From: Ignavibacteria bacterium
GTDB taxonomy: Bacteria > Bacteroidota > Ignavibacteria > Ignavibacteriales > Melioribacteraceae
DNA: 45,399 nt
Direction: 5' to 3'
Assembly: GCA_009773205.1 (NCBI GenBank)
Contig: WPAE01000031.1
Span: forward strand, 1 to 45,399
Shown here: positions 16,742 to 24,738 of the stretch, piece after piece
Layout: each line of letters starts with the position of its first letter
Numbering within the stretch: the stretch's first letter is position 1
Position numbers and translations under genes: made by a program
Notes under the pieces: model-generated
The model's database searches: none
The model's input: the letters and a program-made list of their open reading frames with translations, nothing else
Told to the model about the DNA's origin: nothing

Positions 16742-16942
16742 CTACGATTGGCTATCGTAAGCAATATTTAGTGCGGCTATAATTGCTATTGTATCTTTTG
16801 GTTGATCAGGTAACTCATCGCGTGTTTCTTCCATTATAGAATTAACGTATTCAGCTAACTCAGCAGCTATTTCTTGATTCTCAACAAGGAGTGAATATTC
16901 TCTATCAAAGATTTTTACTTTCAGCTTCTTCTTTTCGGTCAT
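16742..16942 (-). CDS. zapA: ZapA-like cell division protein, short form
   Basis: A 66-aa protein from ATG 16942 (MTEKKKLKVKIFDREYSLLV) with the ZapA globular domain: EIAAELAEYVNSIMEETRD and the helix TIAIIAALNIAYD. ZapA bundles FtsZ filaments at the division ring. Usual family members have about 95-100 residues, the last third being a coiled coil for tetramer formation; here the frame ends five bases before the 6S-like RNA, right after ALNIAYDSQS. An alternative ATG at 16966 adds eight residues at the N-terminus. Either the coiled coil is truly missing in this lineage, supplied perhaps by the adjacent coiled-coil protein, or there is a frameshift. Confidence 0.8.
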   Translation of the reverse strand: MTEKKKLKVKIFDREYSLLVENQEIAAELAEYVNSIMEETRDELPDQPKDTIAIIAALNIAYDSQS

Positions 16943-16972
16943 TTTATGCCAACCCACATCCAACATTAAATT

Positions 16973-17287
16973 TTATGAACGCAAATGATAGTCTATTCTT
17001 GCTATCAATTCTGAAATTTTATGCTTTAAGGCTTCTTTTTCTTCAATGTTGAATGCATCATCGCCAAAAAGATTCTGATCATTCAACAAAGTTCTACTTA
17101 CTTTTGATTCAATTTCTGCAATTTTCTTTTTTAATGCTTCGTTTTCCCGTTCAAGTAATGCTATGCGGTTATTTAAACCTTGATTCGTCTCCGCAAGTTC
17201 AGTTCCTTTTTGAAAATAATAATAAATCTGCTTTTCAAGGGAATTTAGTTCATCTAAGAACATATCATATTTTGAAGTTTCCGACAA
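16973..17287 (-). CDS. Coiled-coil protein between pheT and zapA
   Basis: A 104-aa soluble protein, almost all heptad repeat: LNSLEKQIYYYFQKGTELAE, LLERENEALKKKIAEIESKV, EALKHKISELIARIDYHL. No enzyme motif is present. A small coiled-coil gene in this place (pheT, this gene, zapA) is usual in Bacteroidota-type genomes, and a ZapB-like divisome role is plausible from size, coil content and neighbour. That assignment is inference. It starts one base after the pheT stop, so it is in the pheT transcript. Confidence 0.75.
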   Translation of the reverse strand: MSETSKYDMFLDELNSLEKQIYYYFQKGTELAETNQGLNNRIALLERENEALKKKIAEIESKVSRTLLNDQNLFGDDAFNIEEKEALKHKISELIARIDYHLRS

Positions 17288-19690
17288 TCAAGATCCTCTT
17301 AATTGGGCGCCAAATTTAATTTCTACAGCTTTGATTGCAGCTCTAAAATCTTTTTCAACTTCTTCTTCAGTCAAAGTCCTGCTTAAATCGAAGTACTCTA
17401 ATTGAAATGCAAGACTTTTCTTATCCTTACCTAAACTTTCACTTTGGAAAATATCAAATAAGATTACATTATGCAATAGTTTAGTGCTCGATTCTTTAAT
17501 TACTTCCGCAACTCGAGCAGATTCAATATCCGAATCCAAAACAAATGCACAATCTCTATAAACTTTAGGAAACTTCAATAATTCATTAAAAGCCTTTTGT
17601 AGAGATTTAATCCATTTCAATTTGTCAAGGTTCAGTTCAAGTACGTAAACAGGCTGATTTACATCAAATGCCTCGACAACTTCAGGAATAACTTTTCCTA
17701 TTATCCCAAGATCTTCGTTATTAATAATTATTTTTAAACAATTTGAATAATTCGAGTTAGCATCTGTACACTCCTCAAACTTAACTACTGCGCCAGGAAT
17801 AATTTTATTAATTAATGCTACAACTATTCCCTTTAGCTCATAAACATCAAACTGTTTATCACTTGCATACCATTTTGTTCTAACAGAGTTGCCTGTAATT
17901 GCAGCAATTAAACTTTCTGTTTCTTCAAAATCATTGAAACTGCTAATCTTTTCTATCTTTTTATTGAAAACCTTTCCGATTTCAAATAGCATTAAATCTT
18001 TTTCGCTGACTTTTAGATTATGAGAAACTGTTGTTAGAAGTCCGGGAAGCAACGAAGTTCTAATATGAGACATTTCACTGTTTTGCGGATTAATCACAGC
18101 AATAGGATTTCCAAATTTTGCAGCTACACTTTCACTAAGCATAGAGTTGGTTACAATTTCATAAAATCCAAGCGATGTAAATGCGTTTCTGAGTTTGTCT
18201 GTAAACTCATATTGATCAACTTTTTCTTCAAGTGTAATAGAGATTTTGTTAATTTCTGGAATGTTGTTGTAACCGTAAATGCGAGCAACTTCTTCAATCA
18301 AGTCTATTTCTCTTTCAACATCACTGCGGAAAGAAGGAACTTGAACAATCAATTTATCTTCAGATTTTTCAAGAAGTACAAAACCAAGATTAGTAAGAAT
18401 ACTTTGCACAATTTCTTTAGGTATTTCGTAGCCTAAGACTCTAGTAATTCTCGCAAAACGAACTTCCACTTTTGAAGGCGTAATTTGAATTGGATAAGCA
18501 TCAATTTCTCCAACAGCAATTTCTCCGTAGGTTGTTTCTTGGATTAGCTGAGCGGCGCGCTTTGCAGCCCAAAGTGTAATGTTGTAATCAGTGCCTCTTT
18601 CAAAACGGTAAGATGCATCTGTTGAAAGCGACAAATGTTTTGCAGTTTTTCTAACCGAAGAATGATTGAAATATGCGCTCTCTATCAGAATATTTTTTGT
18701 GCTTGTTGTAACTTCTGAATTTTTTCCACCCATTACACCTGCAATTGCAACAGTTCTATCAAAGTCGCAGATCATCAAATCTGATGATTTCATTTTTCTT
18801 TCTTTCGAATCAAGCGTAACAAACTTTTCACCTTCATCGGCTCTTCTAACAATTATCTTTTTGCCTGCTAAGTTATCCAAATCAAATGCGTGAAGCGGCT
18901 GTCCAACTTCATAAAGAACATAATTCGTTACATCAACAACGTTATTTATTGGTCGCAATCCAATGCTTTTTAATCTTTTCTTCAACCACTCTGGTGAGTC
19001 TTTTACTTCTACATTTGAAACTACTTTGCCGATATAGCGCGGGCACTTTTCAAAATCTTTTATTTCTACTTCAGCTAATTCATCGGATTTCTTACCGGAT
19101 TCTTTAAGATCAAGAATTGGATATATAAGCGGGCGATTAAAAATTGCAGACAAGTCTCTTGCAACACCAATGTGGCTTAAAGCATCGGCTCTGTTTGGGG
19201 TGATATTGATTTCCATTGTAACATCATCTAAACCTAACGCGGCAGATAAATTAGTTCCTTCGGTTAAAAATGAATCTAAAACCAAAATTCCATCGTGATT
19301 ATCACTTATGCCAAGTTCTTTTTCAGAGCAAATCATTCCTTCAGAAATCTCGCCTCGGATTTTTGTTTTTTCAATCATAAATCCGCCATTTGGAATTACG
19401 GCACCGATTTTTGCGAACGCAATCTTTTGCCCGGCATCAACATTTGAAGCTCCGCAAACAACATTGTAATCGCGAGTCCCATCTGTAATAACACACAAAG
19501 AAAGTTTATCAGCATTTGGATGCTTCTTTCTTTCCTTTACAAATCCAACTACTATATTTTCAAAAATCTTTTTCTGGTCAACAACTTCTTCAACTTCTAA
19601 ACCGGCATAAGTAATTTTCTCAACAATTTCATCAGATGAGATGCCGCTCAAATCAATGTAGTCTTTTAACCAATTAAGAGAAATCTTCAC
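17288..19690 (-). CDS. pheT: Phenylalanine-tRNA ligase beta subunit
   Basis: An 800-aa subunit of the alpha2-beta2 synthetase that charges tRNA-Phe. The N-terminus MKISLNWLKDYIDLSGISSD leads into the OB-fold tRNA-binding domain (VVGFVKERKKHPNADKLSLC), the B3/B4 editing domain (near 210-370), the B5 domain (IQITPSKVEVRFARITRVLG), the class II-like core, and the C-terminal FDX-ACB anticodon domain (LLKFPKVYRDCAFVLD to the end). Length is normal. It lies 23 nt after pheS. Confidence 0.97.
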   Translation of the reverse strand: MKISLNWLKDYIDLSGISSDEIVEKITYAGLEVEEVVDQKKIFENIVVGFVKERKKHPNADKLSLCVITDGTRDYNVVCGASNVDAGQKIAFAKIGAVIPNGGFMIEKTKIRGEISEGMICSEKELGISDNHDGILVLDSFLTEGTNLSAALGLDDVTMEINITPNRADALSHIGVARDLSAIFNRPLIYPILDLKESGKKSDELAEVEIKDFEKCPRYIGKVVSNVEVKDSPEWLKKRLKSIGLRPINNVVDVTNYVLYEVGQPLHAFDLDNLAGKKIIVRRADEGEKFVTLDSKERKMKSSDLMICDFDRTVAIAGVMGGKNSEVTTSTKNILIESAYFNHSSVRKTAKHLSLSTDASYRFERGTDYNITLWAAKRAAQLIQETTYGEIAVGEIDAYPIQITPSKVEVRFARITRVLGYEIPKEIVQSILTNLGFVLLEKSEDKLIVQVPSFRSDVEREIDLIEEVARIYGYNNIPEINKISITLEEKVDQYEFTDKLRNAFTSLGFYEIVTNSMLSESVAAKFGNPIAVINPQNSEMSHIRTSLLPGLLTTVSHNLKVSEKDLMLFEIGKVFNKKIEKISSFNDFEETESLIAAITGNSVRTKWYASDKQFDVYELKGIVVALINKIIPGAVVKFEECTDANSNYSNCLKIIINNEDLGIIGKVIPEVVEAFDVNQPVYVLELNLDKLKWIKSLQKAFNELLKFPKVYRDCAFVLDSDIESARVAEVIKESSTKLLHNVILFDIFQSESLGKDKKSLAFQLEYFDLSRTLTEEEVEKDFRAAIKAVEIKFGAQLRGS

Positions 19691-19713
19691 TGTTTCACCT
19701 ATAAATTTTCAGT

Positions 19714-20703
19714 TTAGAACTGAGTTAAAAATCTCTTGTCGTTATCAAACAAAATTCTGATATCATCAATACCATACTTGCGCATTGCTGTTCTTTCTAT
19801 TCCCATTCCAAAAGCGTAGCCAACATATTTTTCCGGGTCAATGCCAACATTTTTCAAAACATTAGGATCAACCATACCGCAGCCAAGAATTTCCATCCAT
19901 CTTCCCTCTTTACCTTTTGGCTCCCACCAAATGTCCATTTCTGCACTTGGTTCTGTAAACGGAAAAAAACTTGGACGAAAACGGTATTTAACATCTTGTC
20001 CAAAGAATTGTTTAACGAATGCAACCAATGTTCCCTTCAATTCGGCAAATGTTACATCAGTATCAACGTACAAACCTTCAACTTGATGAAACAGACAATA
20101 ACTTTTTGCACTTACTGCTTCGTTTCTGTAAACTTTTCCAGGCATAATTGCACGAAGCGGCGGCTGCTTCGAAGACATCAATCTAATTTGAACAGGCGAT
20201 GTATGAGTGCGAAGCAAAAAATTATCAGTTACAAAAAAAGTATCTTGCATATCACGCGCTGGATGATCATCGGCAAAATTTAACGCCGTAAAATTATTGT
20301 AATCACTTTCAAGTTCCGGTCCTTCATACACAGAAAACCCTAACCCTTTAAAAATGTTTTTTATTTCATCAAGAGTTTGAGTGATTATGTGTTTGCTGCC
20401 AAGAGTTTTTTCAACACCAGGCAAAGTTAGATCAACAAATTCTTCTTTTCCTTTTGATTCACTCTCAAACTTTTGCTTCAGTTCATCAAAACAAGAATTT
20501 GTGTGGTTCTTAAGTTCATTTACTGCTTTACCGGCTTTGGGTTTATCTTCTTTAGCAACATCTTTTAGAGAATCTACAATCTGAGTTATTAAACCTTTTC
20601 TGCTGAGATATTTTATGCGTAGTTCTTCGAGTGATACAAGATCGGTTACTTTGGAGAGATCTTCATCAAAATTTTTTCGGGTTGATTCGATTCTATCTAA
20701 CAT
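19714..20703 (-). CDS. pheS: Phenylalanine-tRNA ligase alpha subunit
   Basis: A 329-aa class II catalytic subunit, close to the usual 330-350. It has an N-terminal coiled-coil tRNA-binding arm (residues 1-90), motif 1 near GSKHIITQTLDEIKNIFKGL, motif 2 with NFLLRTHTSPVQIRLM and KVYRNEAVSAKS, the Phe-pocket region SFFPFTEPSAEMDIWW, and motif 3 GMGIERTAMRKYGIDDIR. A terminator-like hairpin (20724-20768) separates it from rplT, so part of its expression may be set by attenuation or it may have its own promoter. Confidence 0.97.
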   Translation of the reverse strand: MLDRIESTRKNFDEDLSKVTDLVSLEELRIKYLSRKGLITQIVDSLKDVAKEDKPKAGKAVNELKNHTNSCFDELKQKFESESKGKEEFVDLTLPGVEKTLGSKHIITQTLDEIKNIFKGLGFSVYEGPELESDYNNFTALNFADDHPARDMQDTFFVTDNFLLRTHTSPVQIRLMSSKQPPLRAIMPGKVYRNEAVSAKSYCLFHQVEGLYVDTDVTFAELKGTLVAFVKQFFGQDVKYRFRPSFFPFTEPSAEMDIWWEPKGKEGRWMEILGCGMVDPNVLKNVGIDPEKYVGYAFGMGIERTAMRKYGIDDIRILFDNDKRFLTQF

Positions 20704-20723
20704 TACTATAGTCCCGACAATTT

Positions 20724-20768
20724 AAAAAAATTCCCTCCCGAAACTTTAAGAAAGATTTCGAGAGGGAT
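20724..20768 (-). terminator. Intrinsic terminator or attenuator between rplT and pheS
   Basis: On the minus strand: ATCCCTC, TCGAAA, a short loop, TTTCGG and GAGGGA form a stem of about a dozen pairs with one bulge, followed by ATTTTTTT (20724-20730). It sits 5 nt after the rplT stop and 20 nt before pheS. It can end the infC-rpmI-rplT transcript or attenuate pheST. I see no leader peptide with Phe codons. Confidence 0.8.
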
Positions 20769-20773
20769 ATAAA

Positions 20774-21121
20774 TTAGTTAGTTGCAAATTTTACAACTTC
20801 GGCAAAAGCTTGAGGATTTTCGACAGCCAAGCTAGCAAGCAACTTACGATTAATAGTAACGCCTTTTTTATTGAGAGCGTTGATCAATCTGGAGTATGTT
20901 GTACCATTGATTCTTGCAGCGGCGTTTATACGAACAATCCACAAACTTCTATATTCACGTTTTTTAAGTTTGCGATCTCTGTATGCGTGGACAAGACCTT
21001 TTTCGACGTGGGTTTTAGCAACAGTCCATACGTTGCCGCGGGCACCCCAGTAGCCCTTCGCCATTTTTAGTACTTTCTTACGTCTTGCTTTGGAAGCGAC
21101 GTGATTTACTGAACGAGGCAT
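20774..21121 (-). CDS. rplT: 50S ribosomal protein L20
   Basis: A 115-aa basic protein binding domains I/II of 23S rRNA early in 50S assembly. [30 protein letters not shown] and the C-terminal block [20 protein letters not shown] are standard. It is 15 nt after rpmI in the conserved infC-rpmI-rplT order. Confidence 0.98.
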   Translation of the reverse strand: MPRSVNHVASKARRKKVLKMAKGYWGARGNVWTVAKTHVEKGLVHAYRDRKLKKREYRSLWIVRINAAARINGTTYSRLINALNKKGVTINRKLLASLAVENPQAFAEVVKFATN

Positions 21122-21136
21122 TAGTTGTTTCTCCTA

Positions 21137-21328
21137 TTATTGCAGCATTATAGCTACACGTTTTTCATCAGCTTTAGAAACCAACACACCTTTTCTCAAA
21201 TTTCTCTTTCTTGTACGAGATTTTGATGTAAGAATATGTGATTTGTAAGCCTTGTTTCTTTTGATCTTACCGGAGCCGGTTTTACGGAATGTTTTTGCAG
21301 CTCCTCTGTTACTTTTCATTTTGGGCAT
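21137..21328 (-). CDS. rpmI: 50S ribosomal protein L35
   Basis: A 63-aa very basic protein ([40 protein letters not shown]) of normal length. It lies between infC and rplT with gaps of 12 and 15 nt, the conserved operon order. Confidence 0.98.
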   Translation of the reverse strand: MPKMKSNRGAAKTFRKTGSGKIKRNKAYKSHILTSKSRTRKRNLRKGVLVSKADEKRVAIMLQ

Positions 21329-21340
21329 TGATTCACCTAT

Positions 21341-21868
21341 CTATTTTTTCTTTTTGCCTTTAGACGGCGCTAATATTGCGTGCATTGCACGTCCTTCAAA
21401 CTTTGGCTCTTGCTCAACTTTGGCTACTTCACTCAATCGCTCTATAAATTTTTTAAGAAGATTTTCTCCAATTTCTGTGTAAGCTAATTCTCTGCCTTTG
21501 AAAATAACAGAAACTTTAACTTTATCGCCATCTTCAATAAAATTTACCGCATGTCTGGCTTTAAAATCAAAATCGTGAGTATCTGTGTTTGGATGCAACC
21601 TTATTTCTTTGAGAACACTCACTTGCTGATTCTTCTTTTGCAATTTTTCTTTTTTCTGCAATTCATAAGCAAATTTACCATAATCGATAACTTTACATAC
21701 AGGCGGAACTGCTTGAGGTGCAATTTCTACCAAATCTAAATTTGCTTCTTCAGCTTTTTTAAGAGCTTCTTTAATGGAGACAATTCCTATTTGCTCTCCA
21801 TTAGCGCCAATCAAACGAACTTCTGGAACACGAATTTCTTGATTGACTCTATTTTTTATTTGAGTGAT
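21341..21868 (-). CDS. infC: Translation initiation factor IF-3, likely AUC start
   Basis: IF-3 keeps the 30S subunit free and checks the start codon. The conserved N-terminal part (KNRVNQEIRVPEVRLIGANG) is encoded upstream of the first ordinary start codon (TTG 21814, which would begin at LIGANG and cut the N-domain). Extending the frame to the thrS stop shows no ATG, GTG or TTG; the best initiator is ATC at 21868 (ITQIKNRVNQE), with GAGG 6 nt before it, giving 175 aa. ATA (IKNRVNQE) is the other possibility. Rare start codons in infC (AUU in E. coli, AUC in Myxococcus) allow IF-3 to repress its own synthesis. The C-domain (KEIRLHPNTDTHDFDFKARH, FIEDGDKVKVSVIFKGRE) is intact. The gene begins 12 nt after thrS. 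Confidence 0.93.
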   Translation of the reverse strand: MTQIKNRVNQEIRVPEVRLIGANGEQIGIVSIKEALKKAEEANLDLVEIAPQAVPPVCKVIDYGKFAYELQKKEKLQKKNQQVSVLKEIRLHPNTDTHDFDFKARHAVNFIEDGDKVKVSVIFKGRELAYTEIGENLLKKFIERLSEVAKVEQEPKFEGRAMHAILAPSKGKKKK

Positions 21869-21880
21869 TTGATACCTCGC

Positions 21881-23812
21881 TTAGCTGTGATTTATTTTGT
21901 TATCTATTTCTTCTTTAATATTTTTTATAAACAACTCGAGTTTAACACTTCCTTTATCTCCAACTTTATGCTGCCTAACAGAAACAGATTCAGCTTCTCT
22001 TTCTTTTTCTCCCACAATAAGCATATAAGGAACTTTCTTTGTTTCCCAATCGCGTATCTTGTAACCTATCTTCTCATTTCGTTCATCAAGCTCAACTATA
22101 ATATCGTTAGCTTTTAATTGATCTGCAACCTTTTTCGCATAATCTATAAAGACCTGCGAAACCGGTATTACAGCAACTTGCAGCGGCGCAAGCCACGTTG
22201 GGAACGAACCGCCGTAATGCTCAATAAGTACTCCAAAAAATCTTTCTATAGAACCAAGTAAAGCTCTGTGAACCATATACGGACGATGCTCTTTGCCATC
22301 TTCACCAATGTAAGTCATTCCAAAACGTTCAGGCAGATTAAAGTCAAATTGGATTGTACTCATCTGCCACTCGCGGTTTAGTGCATCTTTAATTTTAATA
22401 TCAATTTTAGGTCCGTAGAAAGCACCGCCACCTTCATCCATTTCGTAAGTAATACCTTCTTTATCACAAGCATTTTTTAATGATTGTGTTGCTTTTTCCC
22501 AAATTTCATCATCGCCAACAGCTTTTTCAGGTTTTGTAGCAATGTAATATTTCAAAGTTTCAAAACCGAAAGACTTCCACATATAATTTGAAAAACGAAT
22601 TACTTCTATAATTTCATCTTCAATTTGTTCTTTGGAACAGAAAATGTGTGCATCGTCTTGGGTGAAACCACGTACTCTTAACAAGCCATGAAGAACGCCG
22701 CTCTTTTCATAACGATAAACAGTTCCAAGCTCAGCCCAGCGCAGAGGCAAATCTCTGTAAGAGCGAAGTTGAGACTGATAAATTAAAATGTGGAAAGGAC
22801 AGTTCATCGGTTTAATAAAGTACTCTTGGTCATCAACATTCATCGGTGCGTACATATTATCTTTATAATTTGATAAGTGCCCGCTGGTTTGCCACAGCCA
22901 GCTTTTTCCCATATGCGGCGAGTACAAAATATCGTAACCATTTTTAAGATGAGCTTCGCGCCAGAAAGTTTCAATTGTGTTTCTAATTCTTGCACCTTTG
23001 GGATGCCAATAAATTAAACCAGCGCCGGCTTCCTCGTGAATGCTGAATAAATCTAACTGCTTTCCAACTTTTCTGTGATCACGCTTTTTTGCTTCTTCAA
23101 GAAATGCTAAATGGTCTTCTAACATTTTTTTCTTAGGAAAAGTAATGCCGTAGATTCTTTGCATTCTTTGGCGCTTCTCATCGCCTCTCCAGTACGAACC
23201 GGAAACGTTAAGAAGTTTTACAAATTTAATTTTGCCAGTATCAGGAATATGTGGGCCTGTACACAAATCAGTAAAGTCGCCTTCATCATAAATGCTTATT
23301 ACTTCAGCATTTTCATCAAGTTCGCTGATGATTTCTAATTTATACTGATCAGCTTTCTTTTCAAAAAACTTCTGTGCTTCAGATTTACTAAGTTCAGTTC
23401 TCTTAAAAGCATTTTTCTGCCCGGCAATTTCAATCATCTTGTTTTCAATCTTAACAAGATCATCTTCAGTTAACGCTGAACTAATATCTATATCGTAGTA
23501 AAATCCACCTTCAATAGCCGGGCCAACGCCAAACTTAGCTTCGGGAAAAATTGATTGCACAGCATGAGCCATCAAATGTGATGATGAATGCCAGTAAGTT
23601 TGTTTTCCTTCATTAGAATCAAAAGTAAAAAGTTGTAGTTCGGAATCATTATTAAGTTTGTAAGAAAGATCGCGCATAAAGCCATTAACCTTAGCAGCAA
23701 GCGCTTCATCGGCTAATCTAGTAGAGATTGATTTAGCTACTTCGAAAGGTGTTACGCCTTTATCAAATTCTCTTACAGAACCATCGGGGAATTTTATGTT
23801 GATTTTTTCCAT
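21881..23812 (-). CDS. thrS: Threonine-tRNA ligase
   Basis: A 643-aa class II synthetase. Domain order: TGS (1-62), editing SAD domain with HSSSHLMAHAV (about 75) and DLCTGPHIPDTG, catalytic core with zinc Cys in MNCPFHILIYQSQ, zinc and substrate residues in HGLLRVRGFTQDDAHIF, motif 3 VHRALLGSIERFFG, and the anticodon-binding domain at the C-terminus. Length is normal. It starts the thrS-infC-rpmI-rplT run. A terminator hairpin 10 nt upstream of its ATG would block transcripts from the tRNA genes or attenuate thrS. Confidence 0.98.
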   Translation of the reverse strand: MEKINIKFPDGSVREFDKGVTPFEVAKSISTRLADEALAAKVNGFMRDLSYKLNNDSELQLFTFDSNEGKQTYWHSSSHLMAHAVQSIFPEAKFGVGPAIEGGFYYDIDISSALTEDDLVKIENKMIEIAGQKNAFKRTELSKSEAQKFFEKKADQYKLEIISELDENAEVISIYDEGDFTDLCTGPHIPDTGKIKFVKLLNVSGSYWRGDEKRQRMQRIYGITFPKKKMLEDHLAFLEEAKKRDHRKVGKQLDLFSIHEEAGAGLIYWHPKGARIRNTIETFWREAHLKNGYDILYSPHMGKSWLWQTSGHLSNYKDNMYAPMNVDDQEYFIKPMNCPFHILIYQSQLRSYRDLPLRWAELGTVYRYEKSGVLHGLLRVRGFTQDDAHIFCSKEQIEDEIIEVIRFSNYMWKSFGFETLKYYIATKPEKAVGDDEIWEKATQSLKNACDKEGITYEMDEGGGAFYGPKIDIKIKDALNREWQMSTIQFDFNLPERFGMTYIGEDGKEHRPYMVHRALLGSIERFFGVLIEHYGGSFPTWLAPLQVAVIPVSQVFIDYAKKVADQLKANDIIVELDERNEKIGYKIRDWETKKVPYMLIVGEKEREAESVSVRQHKVGDKGSVKLELFIKNIKEEIDNKINHS

Positions 23813-23821
23813 AACCCTTTA

Positions 23822-23845
23822 TAAAAAAAAACGGAGAGAACTCCG
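23822..23845 (-). terminator. Intrinsic terminator upstream of thrS
   Basis: On the minus strand: CGGAG, loop TTCT, CTCCG (23832-23845), then nine or more T (23822-23831). It follows the tRNA-Val fragment and lies just before the thrS ATG. Likely it ends the tRNA transcript; an attenuator role for thrS is possible. Confidence 0.8.
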
Positions 23846-23850
23846 GTTAT

Positions 23851-23900
23851 TGTGGGTCCTATAGGATTCGAACCTATGACCTTCTGCACGTCAAGCACAG
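23851..23900 (-). pseudogene. tRNA-Val(GAC) 3' half, remnant
   Basis: On the minus strand this reads from the anticodon loop TTGACGT (anticodon GAC) through GCAGAAGGTC, a perfect T-arm (CATAGGTTCGAATCCTATG-like) and acceptor 3' strand AGGACCC plus A. The matching 5' half (acceptor GGGTCCT, D-arm) is missing; the upstream 30 nt (23901-23930) are AT-rich and unrelated, and the 5' anticodon strand has a mismatch. It cannot fold as a tRNA. Such 3' halves are typical scars of integrases that use tRNA genes as attachment sites. Confidence 0.8.
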
Positions 23901-23930
23901 TAAAAAACTTGATGTACATAAATAAACTTG

Positions 23931-24016
23931 TACCGAGAGCCGGAGTCGAACCGGCACGGGCATAAATGCCCACAGGATTTTAAGTCCTGTGCGTCTACCA
24001 ATTCCGCCATCCCGGC
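23931..24016 (-). tRNA. tRNA-Leu (UAA)
   Basis: An 86-nt tRNA with acceptor GCCGGGA paired (with G-T wobbles) to TCTCGGT plus discriminator A, anticodon loop ACTTAAAAT with anticodon TAA, a long variable arm (GGGCATTTATGCCC) typical of Leu, and T-arm GCCGGTTCGACTCCGGC. CCA is not encoded. Confidence 0.97.
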
Positions 24017-24174
24017 AACAAAGAACAATTAGCTTAAAAAGCGAAGACAAATATATAGTTTTTTTGGAATTTCTTGCAATGTTTTAACAATGGAAGAACC
24101 AATTAATTTATTACTTTAAGTGCAATCTTGTAGCAGTAAGAATAAAATGGAAGATAAAGAAGATTCTAAACTTG

Positions 24175-24248
24175 TACGCCCGGAAGGATTTGAACCCTCA
24201 ACCCTCAGATCCGAAGTCTGATGCTCTATCCAGTTGAGCTACGGGCGC
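24175..24248 (-). tRNA. tRNA-Arg (UCG)
   Basis: A 74-nt tRNA with acceptor GCGCCCG/CGGGCGT plus discriminator A, D-arm GTAGCTCAACTGGATAGAGC, anticodon stem TCAGA/TCTGA with loop CTTCGGA (anticodon TCG, reading CGA), and T-arm GAGGGTTCAAATCCTTC. CCA is not encoded. The spaces on both sides (24017-24174, 24249-24321) hold no further feature. Confidence 0.96.
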
Positions 24249-24321
24249 ATTTAGTTAAAACTAGTGAGCAAAAATATCCGAAATAACTGATTAGAACAAA
24301 TTGAATTTGTTGTAAGTAATT

Positions 24322-24355
24322 TTAAAAAGTGGTGGAGATTTTTTGAATCTCCACC
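24322..24355 (-). terminator. Intrinsic terminator after the 69-aa gene
   Basis: On the minus strand: GGTGGAGATT, loop CAAAA, AATCTCCACC (24331-24355), a 10-bp perfect stem, followed by ACTTTTT. It closes the transcription unit that includes the 69-aa gene and possibly the hybrid-kinase gene. Confidence 0.88.
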
Positions 24356-24405
24356 ATAAAGCAGTTATGCCAAAAACTACATAGCGATAAGCACATAGGT
24401 TAAAT

Positions 24406-24615
24406 TCATTCTTTTGCTTCTACGGCTCGAACGGATTCGTGCTTTGTTGCTTTAGCAGCAATTTTGATAGCTAACGCCTTAGCATTATCAGAAAGCTCAA
24501 CTTTATCTTGGTTGGTTGGGTAGTTTACCGGAGCAATCATTTGTTGTGCTCTCATAAGCTCTGCTTTAGTGACCGGAGGGTCTCTGTATAGAAGACTAGA
24601 TACACTGATATCCAT
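24406..24615 (-). CDS. 69-aa protein with FlgM-like motif
   Basis: A small protein with a very strong ribosome binding site (AAGGAGGATGAA before ATG 24615) and its own terminator, so it is a real and probably well expressed gene. The middle reads NQDKVELSDNAKALAIKIAA, which resembles the DKVELS-x-x-AK segment of FlgM-type anti-sigma factors; the N-terminal half (MDISVSSLLYRDPPVTKAEL) is not recognised. An anti-sigma or sigma-binding role is only a suggestion. It lies 123 nt downstream of the hybrid kinase. Confidence 0.7.
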   Translation of the reverse strand: MDISVSSLLYRDPPVTKAELMRAQQMIAPVNYPTNQDKVELSDNAKALAIKIAAKATKHESVRAVEAKE

Positions 24616-24738
24616 TTCATCCTCCTTGATTTAGTGGAATAATTATCCTTCCTTGGTAATACAGTGTATACCAACGGTATTATCGGCTTATGAGCTAAAA
24701 AGTTTATGGATTAAGAAAGAATGAGTTTTAGAATAATG

